Source: Anabaena sp. 4-3 (GTDB taxonomy: Bacteria > Cyanobacteriota > Cyanobacteriia > Cyanobacteriales > Nostocaceae). From it: a DNA stretch of 52,240 nt. The notes under the pieces were generated by a model. It was given only the letters and a program-made list of their open reading frames with translations. It did not search any database and was not told where the DNA came from. Position 1 is the stretch's first letter. Each line of letters starts with the position of its first letter. The stretch spans positions 1 to 52,240 of the forward strand of contig NZ_LUHJ01000069.1 in assembly GCF_001597745.1 (NCBI RefSeq). The letters are read 5' to 3'. Below are positions 9,378 through 18,656 of the stretch, piece after piece. Both the position numbers and the translations under genes were made by a program.

Positions 9378-9641
9378 TTATCTTAATTCCACATTTTTCT
9401 CAAAAACTAAGACAGAATCATTTACAGTTTTTTTGTATTGAAACCCATAATCTAACAAAGCTTGTTTTAAAATTTCTAAATCAGATTCTTCCAAGATATT
9501 TTGTTTAGGGAATATCTCAATAGCTTCCTGATTAACTGTAAAACTGAAACAGTCTTTAAATTCGTTATAATCCCAGTGTAATTTTCTAGCTGCATTTAAC
9601 TCAATAGCAGCTAATGTATTATCAAATTTGCTAGTAACCAT
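9378..9641 (-). CDS. Small hypothetical protein
   Basis: This 87-residue acidic protein starts MVTSKFDNTLAAIELNAARK. I recognise no family. It has mixed helix and strand character, no membrane segment and no signal peptide. The ATG is preceded by an AGAGACAA stretch with weak ribosome-binding character. It is a single gene convergent with the malic enzyme gene. Codon use looks ordinary for this genome, so I think it is real. Confidence 0.55.
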   Translation of the reverse strand: MVTSKFDNTLAAIELNAARKLHWDYNEFKDCFSFTVNQEAIEIFPKQNILEESDLEILKQALLDYGFQYKKTVNDSVLVFEKNVELR

Positions 9642-10320
9642 GAGTTTGTCTCTTGCATTCTCCTCAGACTATTCTAACAATCACGCATTATCAAAAACTC
9701 AAGCTTAACTTTTAATGAACAGCTAACCAGAAAGAACAACCATTTTATAATTGAAAAAAATCAACCTTTTGGTCAATGTCATAAAAAGATTTATGCACTA
9801 AGAATTTATAGTTAAGCAAGAGATAGTAATCAAATATCCAAAAATTATCTAGCAAATCAAGTTATGATTCGACAATAGTCGTGAAAATACTGTAAAAATT
9901 TAACTATACAACCGCAAAAGACTGTACTATTTTATTAAGCTAGGATACACTACATTTATTGCTGCGTTAATCCACTTGTGCAGCCAGGCGAGTAACTGCA
10001 AGTCGCTCACCAACACAGTCAATGGGAATAGTTTGATTTCACCATACTCATATCATGAACGACTTATAAATTCGTTACATAAGCTTGAGTAAATACACGA
10101 GAGAGAGGTTCTGTAATACTGTTAGGGAATTCCAGAGCCAAAAATATTCAAAATGTAGGATGCGTCAGTACGAGAAAACCTAAGTATCCCAAGAAAATAT
10201 TCATCCTGACGCACGCTACTAACAGTCAATTTGGATAATTTATTTTTTGGTGTTCCCTGAAATGATGACTCTCTCCAGTTCGTTAAACTTGTTGCCGAAT
10301 ATTAATTTGTCTATTGCGTA
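9642..10320. other. 680-base intergenic region
   Basis: No protein gene is visible. The region is AT-rich and holds one 140-bp family A palindromic element (10121-10260) ending about 60 bases before the PhoD-like gene. The rest shows no clear RNA gene or repeat. Confidence 0.5.
10121..10260 (-). repeat. Short palindromic intergenic element, family A (copy 2, intact)
   Basis: Read on the minus strand it runs from TCAGGGAACACCAAAAAATA to a CTCTGGAATTCCCTAA edge and contains GTGCGTCAGGATG and CGTACTGACGCATCC arms that pair into a hairpin. It matches the outer parts of the copy at 29427-29699 nearly base for base, but is uninterrupted, so it shows the empty site of the nested insertion there. 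It has no coding capacity. Confidence 0.75.
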
Positions 10321-12615
10321 ATGAATCACCAAACTGGAAGCTTTGTTGACGATCTACCGATAATTTTGGCAGGGCCAATACTAAAACATACTGCACCGGA
10401 ATCAGTGACAGTATTAGTGGCATTAAAACAGTCTTGCCAGGTAAAACTTAAGGTTTATAGAACCACAGAGAATGGTGAAAGGTTGGACAAATGTTTATTT
10501 GTGGGACGACGTACCACAGCTGCTTTAGGTAAATATCTGCACGTAGTTGCTGTTACGGCGGTGTCTCCCATTGGGGAGAGTTTAACGAATGATTGCATCT
10601 ATGCCTATGATTTACAATTTACCCTTGCAGATCAAACTGTCCTCACCCTAGAACAAGCCTTATCTTCTAACCGTTTCCCTACAGTTAATATTAGTTATTT
10701 TCAACATCAAAAACCAACCTTTGTTCTCCCACCTAACCGGCTGGAAGATTTGCATATTGTCCATGCTTCCTGTCGTAAACCTCATGGACATGGATTTGAT
10801 GCTTTACCAATTATTGATAGCTTAATTGTGACAGCCGTTAACCAACCCCAGAAGCGTCCCCATCAGTTATTTTTAACAGGAGATCAAATTTATGGGGATG
10901 ATGTAGCTAGCCCGTTTTTGTGGTGTGCCAGTCGTTTAGGTGATGCTTTATTAGGTTGGGAAGAACAACTACCTTTAGATGAAATTTATCGTACACCGAA
11001 GGAATTACCCCCAGGAGAAAGGGCGGCAGTAGCAACAGAAGTAGCTGGGTTTACGGCGGGATTACACAATAAACCAGGGAAAGTTTCCAGTCATCTTTTC
11101 AGCTTGGGGGAATATTACGCTGCTTATATCCTATCTTGGTCACAAGTTTGTTGGCCAGATGCCTTTCCCCCAGCAGATAGAGTCACCAGTAAGCCTCATG
11201 CTATCAAGTCTTGGCAAAAGTCGGTTAAAGATTTACGCCAATTCATTCAAACACTGCCACAAGTGCGTCGTGCCTTGGCTAATATTCCTACATATACTAT
11301 TTTTGATGACCATGATGTTACTGATGATTGGAACCTGAATCAAGCTTGGTGTTTGCGGGTGTTAGGAAATCCCCTAGGGCGGCGAGTTGTGCAGAATGCT
11401 TTATTAGCTTATGCCGTGTTTCAAGGCTGGGGTAATACGCCTGGGAGATTTAAAGCAGGTGAGAATGGTGAGAAGTTGCTGTATGCGGCTGTAGCTTGGT
11501 CACATTTTAAAGGACAACATCCAAAAACGGAAGCAGCGATCGCTCGTTATCTCGGCATACCTAGCAGCAATCCCCACACCAACCTACCGAATTTTGTGCA
11601 GGAAGATGCAGTCTTTATTTTAGAACGAGATGCAGAAGCCTTGACTTGGAACTACACCATCAAGAGTCATTGTCATGAAGTCATCGTCTTAGATACACGC
11701 ACTTGGCGCGGCTACCCAGCCAATCAAAAACCCATCGCACCACCGATGTTGTTGTGTCCCAGAGCTATGCAGCAACAACTATTGCAACCTTTACAACAAA
11801 CAGCAGACAATCAAAACCTTACCACATTTGTAATTGCGCCCACAAATGTCTTTGGCTTGCAAGTCATTGATTGGATTCACCATTGGCAATTAAAACGTGA
11901 ACAAGTTTTTTCTACAGATGTCGGCGATGCTTGGAACATTAATTTTCCCGCCTTAGCCAGACTCCTCACCATTCTGTGTGAACAACGTCAAAAATTAGTA
12001 ATTCTGACTGGGGATATTCACTACAGTTGTGTATCACGCTTCTCGTATGCACCACTTTACAATTCACAAACACCATCAGTCTTAGTGCAGTTAACCGCTA
12101 GTGCCTTAAAAAACGAAGAACTAATCACTAGAATTATTCATACACGCTTGAAACAATGGCTATTACCCGAAAAAATTCGCCATTGGATAGGTTGGAATCA
12201 ACCGCCGAATATGCTAGAAATTGGAGTCAAGCAATTAACCCGTAGCCAAGCTTTAACTAAACCTAATTGGCATTGTGTCCTAGAATGGATACCACGACAA
12301 AGCACTCAAAGTTTTAATTATTACACCGAGATATCTGATTTAATAGCTGCTAAAAAAACAGCTAAAAATTCTCGATGGCGTTGGTTAGAGCCTTTCAAGT
12401 TTTGGCAAACTCGTTGGTTTCAAGATGGACGAGAAGTAGTTGGTGTCAATAATATCGCTTCAGTACATTTTGAATTATTTGATAACAATAATTATCAAGT
12501 AATTCAAGATATTTATTGGTTTGATGCTGCCTCTGCAAACAAAATTGTTTACAGTCGTTTTGCCAGTAGTTTACAACCAAATCAACATCTGTTACAGAGT
12601 TTTTCGGTTAGGTGA
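10321..12615 (+). CDS. PhoD-like metallophosphatase
   Basis: This 764-residue protein belongs to the PhoD-like branch of calcineurin-type metallophosphatases. Metal-binding motifs are LTGDQIYGDDV (about residues 185-195), IFDDHDVTDDW (about 326-336) and LTGDIHYS (about 560-567), in the usual order. The N-terminal ~140 residues look like the beta-rich fibronectin-like domain seen before the catalytic domain in relatives. I see no Sec or Tat signal, so unlike classical PhoD it may be cytoplasmic. The substrate is unknown; a phosphodiester or phosphomonoester is expected. The ATG at 10321 has no strong ribosome-binding site. It is convergent with the cytochrome gene, with only 11 bases between the stops. 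Confidence 0.82.
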   Translation: MNHQTGSFVDDLPIILAGPILKHTAPESVTVLVALKQSCQVKLKVYRTTENGERLDKCLFVGRRTTAALGKYLHVVAVTAVSPIGESLTNDCIYAYDLQFTLADQTVLTLEQALSSNRFPTVNISYFQHQKPTFVLPPNRLEDLHIVHASCRKPHGHGFDALPIIDSLIVTAVNQPQKRPHQLFLTGDQIYGDDVASPFLWCASRLGDALLGWEEQLPLDEIYRTPKELPPGERAAVATEVAGFTAGLHNKPGKVSSHLFSLGEYYAAYILSWSQVCWPDAFPPADRVTSKPHAIKSWQKSVKDLRQFIQTLPQVRRALANIPTYTIFDDHDVTDDWNLNQAWCLRVLGNPLGRRVVQNALLAYAVFQGWGNTPGRFKAGENGEKLLYAAVAWSHFKGQHPKTEAAIARYLGIPSSNPHTNLPNFVQEDAVFILERDAEALTWNYTIKSHCHEVIVLDTRTWRGYPANQKPIAPPMLLCPRAMQQQLLQPLQQTADNQNLTTFVIAPTNVFGLQVIDWIHHWQLKREQVFSTDVGDAWNINFPALARLLTILCEQRQKLVILTGDIHYSCVSRFSYAPLYNSQTPSVLVQLTASALKNEELITRIIHTRLKQWLLPEKIRHWIGWNQPPNMLEIGVKQLTRSQALTKPNWHCVLEWIPRQSTQSFNYYTEISDLIAAKKTAKNSRWRWLEPFKFWQTRWFQDGREVVGVNNIASVHFELFDNNNYQVIQDIYWFDAASANKIVYSRFASSLQPNQHLLQSFSVR

Positions 12616-12626
12616 AACCATCTAGG

Positions 12627-13220
12627 TTAAATACTTTTACTCTGCTTCCAATTCATCACAAAACCTTGAAACCGTCGCCAGTTAGCTCGCACAACTTTCC
12701 ACTGTTGTAGAGTATGCAAAATGATAAAAACTAAAAAGATATACGCTATCCAAAAATGAATACTTCTACCTAAATCTACCAAATCAGAATTTTGTGGAAA
12801 TAAATCAGGTAAAGTCAAACCAAACAAGCGAACGTTATTACTGCGATATGAATTAGAAAAAAAGAACCCACTCACGGGAACTGCAAACATAAACAGATAC
12901 AGCAAAGTATGTAGGAAAAATTTACGCTGCCATTCCGGTGTGAATTTGGGTAAATGTTTAGTGTATTTTCGCCACCACACTTGTAACAACACTAAAATAC
13001 GCCAAGTCAGCAAAGCTACCACTAAAGCCCCCATCGATTTGTGAAAATCATACAATTCACTTCTGAAAGGAGTTCCACGAGTTAGACGTGCCATACCTGA
13101 ACCAGTCACAAATAAGACTAGATAACAAGCAGCCATGAGCCAGTGTATAGACATCAACCGCTTAAAAGCAGAGTTAAGCCTACCTTTCCTAACTACTGGT
13201 ACTGAGTTCATACTAAACAC
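12627..13220 (-). CDS. Cytochrome b561-type membrane protein
   Basis: This 197-residue protein has four predicted membrane helices (about residues 28-46, 60-80, 100-120, 152-172). Candidate haem-ligand histidines are His28 in MSIHWLM, His57 in DFHKSMGA, and His residues near 149 and 161 in SIHFWIAYIF and FIILHTLQQ. This layout is that of prokaryotic cytochrome b561/hydrogenase cytochrome b subunits, which pass electrons between quinones and partner proteins. No partner oxidoreductase lies beside it; the nearest redox genes are the monooxygenase/dehydrogenase operon 290 bases upstream in the same direction. Shared function is only a guess. Confidence 0.82.
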   Translation of the reverse strand: MFSMNSVPVVRKGRLNSAFKRLMSIHWLMAACYLVLFVTGSGMARLTRGTPFRSELYDFHKSMGALVVALLTWRILVLLQVWWRKYTKHLPKFTPEWQRKFFLHTLLYLFMFAVPVSGFFFSNSYRSNNVRLFGLTLPDLFPQNSDLVDLGRSIHFWIAYIFLVFIILHTLQQWKVVRANWRRFQGFVMNWKQSKSI

Positions 13221-13291
13221 ACCTTATGATACTGTGGTTTGATGTTGCCAATGCAGTAGTAATGCGATTTGGTGGTCTAAACTGAAAATGA

Positions 13292-13370
13292 GAGCGATAA
13301 GCGAAGCTTAAGCCTTCTCTACGAGACGCTACACGTAGCTTGCTTCCCTGTAGGAGTACGGCGATCGCTA
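13292..13370. repeat. Palindromic intergenic repeat with GCGTAGCTTGCTTC-type core
   Basis: The stretch contains CCTTCTCTACGAGACGCTAC and CGTAGCTTGCTTCCC and ends at a HIP1 site. Related pieces occur at 17008-17035 (CTCTCGTAGAGAAGG) and at 24605-24670 (GCGTAGCTTGCTTCTCC). Such elements are scattered through Nostocales intergenic DNA. Confidence 0.6.
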
Positions 13371-13508
13371 ATCTACTCTCCACCATATATTAAGTATTGT
13401 ATACATTTATAACCCAGATTTTACAGGTCTGCCATTAGTCATTGTTGACTGTTGACTCTTAAAGAATTTCTTCTTTGTCTTCCTCTCCTCTCCCTGCTCC
13501 CCTGCGCT

Positions 13509-14849
13509 CTACTCACAAGGCAATGGTTTATTGCTAAAATGAGAATATTGACTATCAACCTGATGGGCTTTTTTGACAAAGTATTTCAACAAAAAATTAG
13601 CCAATTTTAACTGCCTAAAAATTTGCTGTGGATCAGAAAGATGGGTTTGGGGTAGCTGTTGTCCTAGGTTTTTCATCACTAAACCGATAGGCACATTAAT
13701 TTCATCCTGTAATTTCAGATAACTTGTAAAAAACTTACCATAAGCAGAAATTAGCGAACCAACACCACCCCGTGCTTGTCCCCAACCAATAAAATACAGT
13801 CCTTTGTAGTCCTCAAAACAACAACCACCATAACATTTGACTATTGGGCCTTCAACGCGCTGAAGTTCTGGAGGTAGGAAGGGATAGGACACATAATAGC
13901 CAGTTCCACAAACTATCAGGTCAAAAGCTTCTCGACTACCATCCATAAACTCTACTTCCCAACCGTCTAACCGACTCACAGCAGGCTTAAAAATGATACG
14001 CCCATGTTTGATATAGTAAGGAACTTCATTATTTAATGTTGGGTGTTTCTCAAAGATTCGATGTTGAGGTTTTGGTAGACCATAATCTTTGTGTGTGCCG
14101 AAGGTCAAACGGATAATTACATAAGTTAGTAGCCTCTGTAACCATTCCGGCATCCACCATTTAATTAAATCAGCAAATGGTACGCCAGCAAATGTCTTGG
14201 GAATGAACCATACTGATTCACGCATACTTAAAACAGACTTAGCACCTACACGCGCCGCTTCAGCTGCAACATCACAAGCGGAGTTACCACCACCAATCAC
14301 CAAAACTCGTTTACCATACAGTTGATTAGGGTGTTTGTAATCTTTGGAATGGATTATTTCGCCGTTAAATTCTCCCTGAAACTGAGGAAAACGTTTGCAC
14401 CAGTGATGACCATTACAAATTAAAACACCTTTGTAGATGCGTTGTTCGCCACCAGCGAAGGTGACTTCCCAAAGATTGTTTTCTACTGGGCGGACATAAC
14501 TAACTGTATGATTAAGTTCAATATGCTGGCGCAAATCAAAATGATCAGCGAAAGAGTTTAAGTAATCCCGCATATTTTTGGCACTGGGAAAGTCGGGATA
14601 ACTTTCTGGCATGGGAAAATGGCTAAATTGGGTAATTTTGCGTGATGAAATGATATGTGCGGTTTCATAAACACCGTGATACCAATTACCGCCAATATCG
14701 TCACTTGCATCCACCTGATCATAAGGAATATTAGCAGCCTTGAGTGCTTGAGCCATACCCAATCCCACAAATCCTGCACCGATAATCAGATGTTTATCAG
14801 TGGTATCGATCATATTTTGAGTTGTACTGGTGCTACTTACTGTCACCAT
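13509..14849 (-). CDS. Flavin-containing monooxygenase
   Basis: This 446-residue flavoprotein should use FAD and NADPH to oxygenate a soft nucleophile or carry out a Baeyer-Villiger-type reaction. Motifs are the FAD-binding IIGAGFVGLG (about residues 22-31), the FMO fingerprint-like FQGEFNGEIIHSKDY (about 163-177) and the NADPH-binding VIGGGNSACD (about 184-193). The length fits bacterial FMO. The start at 14849 overlaps the upstream dehydrogenase gene by 17 bases; an ATG 12 codons in (14813) is an alternative. It is the last gene of the operon dehydrogenase 2 - dehydrogenase 1 - FMO. The substrate is unknown; the coupling to two dehydrogenases suggests oxidation of a lipid or xenobiotic. Confidence 0.88.
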   Translation of the reverse strand: MVTVSSTSTTQNMIDTTDKHLIIGAGFVGLGMAQALKAANIPYDQVDASDDIGGNWYHGVYETAHIISSRKITQFSHFPMPESYPDFPSAKNMRDYLNSFADHFDLRQHIELNHTVSYVRPVENNLWEVTFAGGEQRIYKGVLICNGHHWCKRFPQFQGEFNGEIIHSKDYKHPNQLYGKRVLVIGGGNSACDVAAEAARVGAKSVLSMRESVWFIPKTFAGVPFADLIKWWMPEWLQRLLTYVIIRLTFGTHKDYGLPKPQHRIFEKHPTLNNEVPYYIKHGRIIFKPAVSRLDGWEVEFMDGSREAFDLIVCGTGYYVSYPFLPPELQRVEGPIVKCYGGCCFEDYKGLYFIGWGQARGGVGSLISAYGKFFTSYLKLQDEINVPIGLVMKNLGQQLPQTHLSDPQQIFRQLKLANFLLKYFVKKAHQVDSQYSHFSNKPLPCE

Positions 14850-15657
14850 TTTTTAACCTCCTACCGAATCCAGCATTAATCCAGTCTAGTAACTGGGGAA
14901 AATAGCGTTTGAGTAGATGGGCGGTTTTAGCTGTTCTATCTGGAAATACATGGAGTTGATTGTTGATAATTCCTTGTATCGTGGCACGCATGACATCGGC
15001 AGGATCTGTAACTAAATTTTCTGGAAGTCCCTGAAATTCTTGCGCTAAAGTGCCATATCTTTCTACTTCCAGAATGGGGGTACGGCTAAAAAAGGGATAA
15101 ACAACTGTAACTTTTACATTGTAGTCTTTGACTTCTTGGAACAGTCCTTCACTAAAGCCACGCAATCCAAACTTGCTGGTTGAATAATGTCCTAAGCCAG
15201 CTGTTGCTATCCAACCAGCCAAGGAAGAAATATTGACGATGTGTCCTTGGCGGCGAGTAATCATATCAGCAACAAATAAGGAACTTAAGCGCATTGGGGA
15301 GAGGAGATTGATTTGTATGAGTCGTTCCCATTTCTCGGTGGGAATTTCATCCATGCGACCGAATAAGGCAATTCCGGCATTGTTAATTAAAATATCGATG
15401 GGGATATCTAGGGCTTTGACTTGATGATACAGGCTTTCACATCCTTCACGGTTAGCCAGATCAACGGTTAAATAAGCTAGTACCTCACCTGTTTTGACTT
15501 CCTGTTGAATTGCTGCCACTCTTTGACGCAATAGGGTTTCATCTATATCTGTTAAAATCAGTCGGCTACCAGCCTCTAGTAATTGTCGGGTTAGTTGCTG
15601 TCCAAATCCACCAGATGCACCAGTAATCAAAACAACTGCTTGGGATAATTGCGTCAT
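14833..15657 (-). CDS. Short-chain dehydrogenase/reductase (SDR)
   Basis: This 274-residue classical SDR has the cofactor motif GASGGFG (residues 13-19), NNAG in the fold, Ser in NISSLAG and the catalytic YSTSK. An acidic Asp after the second strand (LTDIDE) favours NAD over NADP. The C-terminal part resembles long-chain SDRs that act on lipophilic substrates. It overlaps the FMO gene by 17 bases, so the two are translationally linked. Confidence 0.88.
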   Translation of the reverse strand: MTQLSQAVVLITGASGGFGQQLTRQLLEAGSRLILTDIDETLLRQRVAAIQQEVKTGEVLAYLTVDLANREGCESLYHQVKALDIPIDILINNAGIALFGRMDEIPTEKWERLIQINLLSPMRLSSLFVADMITRRQGHIVNISSLAGWIATAGLGHYSTSKFGLRGFSEGLFQEVKDYNVKVTVVYPFFSRTPILEVERYGTLAQEFQGLPENLVTDPADVMRATIQGIINNQLHVFPDRTAKTAHLLKRYFPQLLDWINAGFGRRLKNGDSK

Positions 15658-15688
15658 GTCAATTCAAAATAAAAGAGTTAGTTTTGTT

Positions 15689-15761
15689 GGTAGTGAGGAC
15701 TTTAGTCCTCTGTTGGAGACGCTAGGCGACAAAAATCAGGACTAAAGTCCTGATTACGAAC
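15689..15761. repeat. Palindromic repeat, family B (copy 1)
   Basis: It consists of GAGGACTTTAGTCCTC (15695-15710) and CAGGACTAAAGTCCTG (15737-15752) separated by a short spacer and ending in ATTACGAAC. Related copies are at 22289-22337 and, split by an insertion, at 33425-33612. It lies between two SDR genes of the same operon and may form a strong hairpin in the transcript. Confidence 0.7.
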
Positions 15762-15800
15762 TGAAAATTATATCTATGTCTAATTGCGCCACTTATCCGC

Positions 15801-16784
15801 TTAAATCTGCGGTGATTTTAGGGTACTCAGTAGTAACAATGACCAAGGTACTTTAACGTCAGGAATGAGCCAGGAATATTTTCTCATTGCAGGTAGGGCA
15901 GAAGGGATGAGAAACTTGAGAGAACGTAGTGATACAGGTAAATTACCATCTTGGTCTACCAGTTGGTATTGTTTAGCTAACTCAGCTACAATCTGGACTC
16001 GTCCTGTACGGCGAATAACATCGGGTTCTGAAGCTAATTTGGCGATGACTCGTCCTGTTAATAGGGGTGTTTCCCAGTTATATCGTTCACTGATGACGGA
16101 AGTGTTGGGATTATTAATGTTTTGCTGTTCCATTTCTGTGGCGAGACGGGATATGTGTTCTGTGCCAACTATTCCCGGCCAGAGGGAAACCGCAGTAATA
16201 TTATAGGGTTTTAGCTCTACAGCCATGTCAGCAGTTAGGCGATCGCACCCTGCTTTACCAGCACCATAAGCTGCACCAAATATATAGGACAAGCCACCCC
16301 AAGAGGATATATTACAAATCAATCCCCGTTGTTGCTGGCTCATCATCCTCGCAGCAAAGATACTGGCTACATAATGGCTACGCAAACCCACATTATTACA
16401 AGCATCCCATAGACTTGGTTCTCTTTCCCAGAAAGGTTTTCCCTGAGCATCCTTTAATGCTTGAACTCCTGCATAAACATTGTTGACTAATAAATCGAGT
16501 TGTCCATGTTGCTCATCTTGGATACGCTCAAACAGTAATTTTACCTGCTCATCGTCGCTATGATCTACCTGGACGGGAATACATACACCCCCAGCTTGTT
16601 CTACAGCTGATTTTGTCTCACTCAAACTACCGCCAATATCTTCACCGCTAGCGGAGTTGCTGTCTAACCTACGCCCTGTAATGTATACTGTCGCCCCCGC
16701 TTCACCTAGTCCAATGGCTATTCCCTTACCTATACCCCGTGTTGCACCTGTGACTAATGCCACTTTCCCCTCAAGGTATTTCAT
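15801..16784 (-). CDS. Short-chain dehydrogenase, DHRS1-like
   Basis: This 327-residue SDR has GATRGIG (residues 13-19), GRR in the NADP-preferring position after the second strand, NNVYAG, NISSWGG and the catalytic YGAGK. The length and the inserted loop after residue 40 resemble the DHRS1 subgroup. It is the first gene of the three-gene oxidoreductase group; the 143-base gap to the next SDR holds a palindromic repeat. The substrate is unknown. Confidence 0.86.
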   Translation of the reverse strand: MKYLEGKVALVTGATRGIGKGIAIGLGEAGATVYITGRRLDSNSASGEDIGGSLSETKSAVEQAGGVCIPVQVDHSDDEQVKLLFERIQDEQHGQLDLLVNNVYAGVQALKDAQGKPFWEREPSLWDACNNVGLRSHYVASIFAARMMSQQQRGLICNISSWGGLSYIFGAAYGAGKAGCDRLTADMAVELKPYNITAVSLWPGIVGTEHISRLATEMEQQNINNPNTSVISERYNWETPLLTGRVIAKLASEPDVIRRTGRVQIVAELAKQYQLVDQDGNLPVSLRSLKFLIPSALPAMRKYSWLIPDVKVPWSLLLLSTLKSPQI

Positions 16785-16885
16785 CCTAGTTTTTTGGTAA
16801 ATATACTGTTGTTATCTGTCTCATTGTGCCATAAGCATGGTTTAGGGGTATGAATCAGTCAGAACTTATGCAACTGGCAACAGTT

Positions 16886-16914
16886 ACAGGGAACAGGGAA
16901 CAGGGAACAGGGAC
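16886..16914. repeat. Short tandem heptamer repeat (GGGAACA)
   Basis: Nearly four consecutive copies of GGGAACA lie between the SDR gene and the type IV locus. They are typical of the short tandemly repeated sequences of filamentous cyanobacteria. The overlapping minus-strand reading frame (to 17092) is low-complexity and not a gene. Confidence 0.7.
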
Positions 16915-17617
16915 TAAATAAGGTGGGGGGCTGTCTTACCCAAGGGTGGGGAGAGGGAACGAACGGACGAACTGTTAAGAGTTGCTCGTTAAGAGTTCCC
17001 TCTCCCGTTGGCGCAGCCTCTCGTAGAGAAGGGAGTTGAATATTTCTCTGAAGAAAGGATATATCTTCTTGATCAATGCCGTGCGATCGCACTCAGTTGT
17101 TGTATATTGTTACAAATAAAATTCAACATACTGTGGCATAATTTGTCTGTCACTATCACCCACTAAATCCATCAACTCATTCTGCTGGCTGGTATCTAGT
17201 CTGCGGAAACTTTATTGACATAATCGTAAAATCAAACAATCTGTATTTTGTGATTAAAGTTACAGTTTAATTGCAAGATTTTACTTAAAAATTTTTCTAG
17301 AGTTTTTTTAATTAAGCCAGGAAGCAAAAATTAATTAAAACAATTTTGATGGAAGACAAAAGCCATCAGTGGCTAACAATAGCCAATGAGTTTTGTCTGA
17401 ATGCTTCTGCCTGAAGTTTTAGCTTTACCCAGGTAGATTTTAAATCGAGTTCTCAATTGATTAACTAGACTTTGACCATCCTATGGTATTGATAGATAGT
17501 TGAAATTCCAACCTATATTTATTCAAATAACGAGGATAATCTCGTATTAAATTCTCACCATTTCCAAAATAAATGGCATACACTTACATTGGTAAGAATT
17601 ATCAGGGAAATTAGTCA
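16915..17617. other. Intergenic region before the type IV secretion-like locus
   Basis: It holds repeat fragments (16930-17035), then AT-rich DNA with a large nested inverted repeat at 17318-17412. I see no gene. The promoter of the type IV operon must lie in the last ~200 bases, but I cannot assign boxes. Confidence 0.5.
17318..17412. repeat. Large nested inverted repeat
   Basis: Outer arms CAGGAAGCA (17318-17326) and TGCTTC-TG-CCTG (17402-17413) enclose inner arms AGACAAAA (17354-17361) and TTTTGTCT (17391-17398). Inside these is GCCATCAGTGGC at 17362-17373. The whole could fold as a long hairpin or small RNA. It lies about 200 bases upstream of the VirB2-like gene. Confidence 0.5.
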
Positions 17618-18253
17618 ATGCCTAGACAGAGTATTTATACGAAAAAGCTGCGTCATGGTTTAAATGTTTACCTAGTTAAATGTACTGAAAAATCCCTAAA
17701 ATTATCAAAATTTTGGCGAAATTTATTAGAAATCTGGCGCATTAGATTAGTTGAATCAGTCCCTTTTTTGTTAGCTTGTGCCGTATTTTTAAGCGTCATC
17801 AGTTTAAAAAGTCCAATTTTGTTGTTTTGTTTGCTAATTGGTAGTTTAATTGCTATAGTAGTTCAAAAAATTGAGCAACAGGTGCGCTTACCAAAAAAAA
17901 TGCGAGTCATCTTGAAGATGTTAGCAGTAGCAATAACTTTAAGTTTATTTTGCTTGGATTATTTTGCTGCTCCAGCACAGGCGCAATTTTTTGGTAGGGC
18001 TGAGAAATTTTTCAATACCACATTTAATCAGGGTTCTACCAATGGCACTAATAGCCAAATGGCTGTTAGTTTAATCTTCAATGTATTACGCGCAATTTAC
18101 CTACTTTATATTGCTGTGTCTTTAATTGGTGTAATTAATGCAGTACGTAAAGATGAGGATTGGCAAAGTGTCGCCAGAACTCCTTTATTAGTAGTTGTTG
18201 CTGTTACCATTGCAGATGTTCTTACAGGCTTTGTAATTGGTAGTAGTAATTAG
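17618..18253 (+). CDS. VirB2/TrbC-like pilin candidate with long leader
   Basis: This 211-residue protein opens a nine-gene secretion locus. A long N-terminal part has hydrophobic segments at about 48-64 and 66-83. A further one (about 101-118) ends in APAQAQ, an AxA-type signal peptidase site after Ala122. The remaining ~89 residues hold two membrane helices (150-172, 188-206) joined by a short charged loop, the layout of mature VirB2/TrbC pilins. Position directly before VirB3-like and VirB4-like genes supports this. Sequence motifs alone are not diagnostic; it could be another membrane component. Confidence 0.55.
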   Translation: MPRQSIYTKKLRHGLNVYLVKCTEKSLKLSKFWRNLLEIWRIRLVESVPFLLACAVFLSVISLKSPILLFCLLIGSLIAIVVQKIEQQVRLPKKMRVILKMLAVAITLSLFCLDYFAAPAQAQFFGRAEKFFNTTFNQGSTNGTNSQMAVSLIFNVLRAIYLLYIAVSLIGVINAVRKDEDWQSVARTPLLVVVAVTIADVLTGFVIGSSN

Positions 18254-18278
18254 ATGCAGCTAAATTCCCCGATTATTT

Positions 18279-18656
18279 ATGTCTGATAAACAACAGCAAG
18301 ATTTTCGTCCAGTTAATCAAATCTTAGGCTCTCAACCATCATTAGGGCCAATTCCGGCCGACCAAATATTTCCTTGGACAGTCATTATTTTAGGAGCATA
18401 CTTTATTATTCATGGAATTTTTGGGGGTTTATTTCCAGATGACTTTCAAAAATGGCTATGGACTGCATTAATTGCTGGTTGGGGAATGGGAACTTGGTGG
18501 ATATTAACTGGTGGTAGGAGTTGGCGTTTTTTAAGTAAATTTATTGGAGTTCCCAGGTGGACAAGAGGCTTTCCTCGTTATCACAGCTTACTGGAAGTGA
18601 ACCATGAAGCAAAAAATCGGAAAACAAAGCGTCGCTATCGCAGGAAAAGAAAGTAG
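18279..18656 (+). CDS. VirB3/TrbD-like small membrane protein
   Basis: This 125-residue protein has two membrane helices (about 32-50 and 60-78) and a very basic C-terminal tail ending in RRYRRKRK. Size, topology and position immediately upstream of the VirB4-like ATPase match VirB3, an inner-membrane partner of VirB4. Its last 53 bases overlap the ATPase gene, so the two are translationally coupled. Family assignment rests on context. Confidence 0.55.
   Translation: MSDKQQQDFRPVNQILGSQPSLGPIPADQIFPWTVIILGAYFIIHGIFGGLFPDDFQKWLWTALIAGWGMGTWWILTGGRSWRFLSKFIGVPRWTRGFPRYHSLLEVNHEAKNRKTKRRYRRKRK

Noticed and set aside
9960-10020. Possible tRNA-like stretch with GCAAGTCGCTCACC
   Set aside because: No cloverleaf with acceptor stem and T-loop can be formed.
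16859-17092. Minus-strand frame of 77 codons
   Set aside because: It is made of heptamer repeat and palindromic repeat sequence, Pro/Arg-rich and low-complexity.
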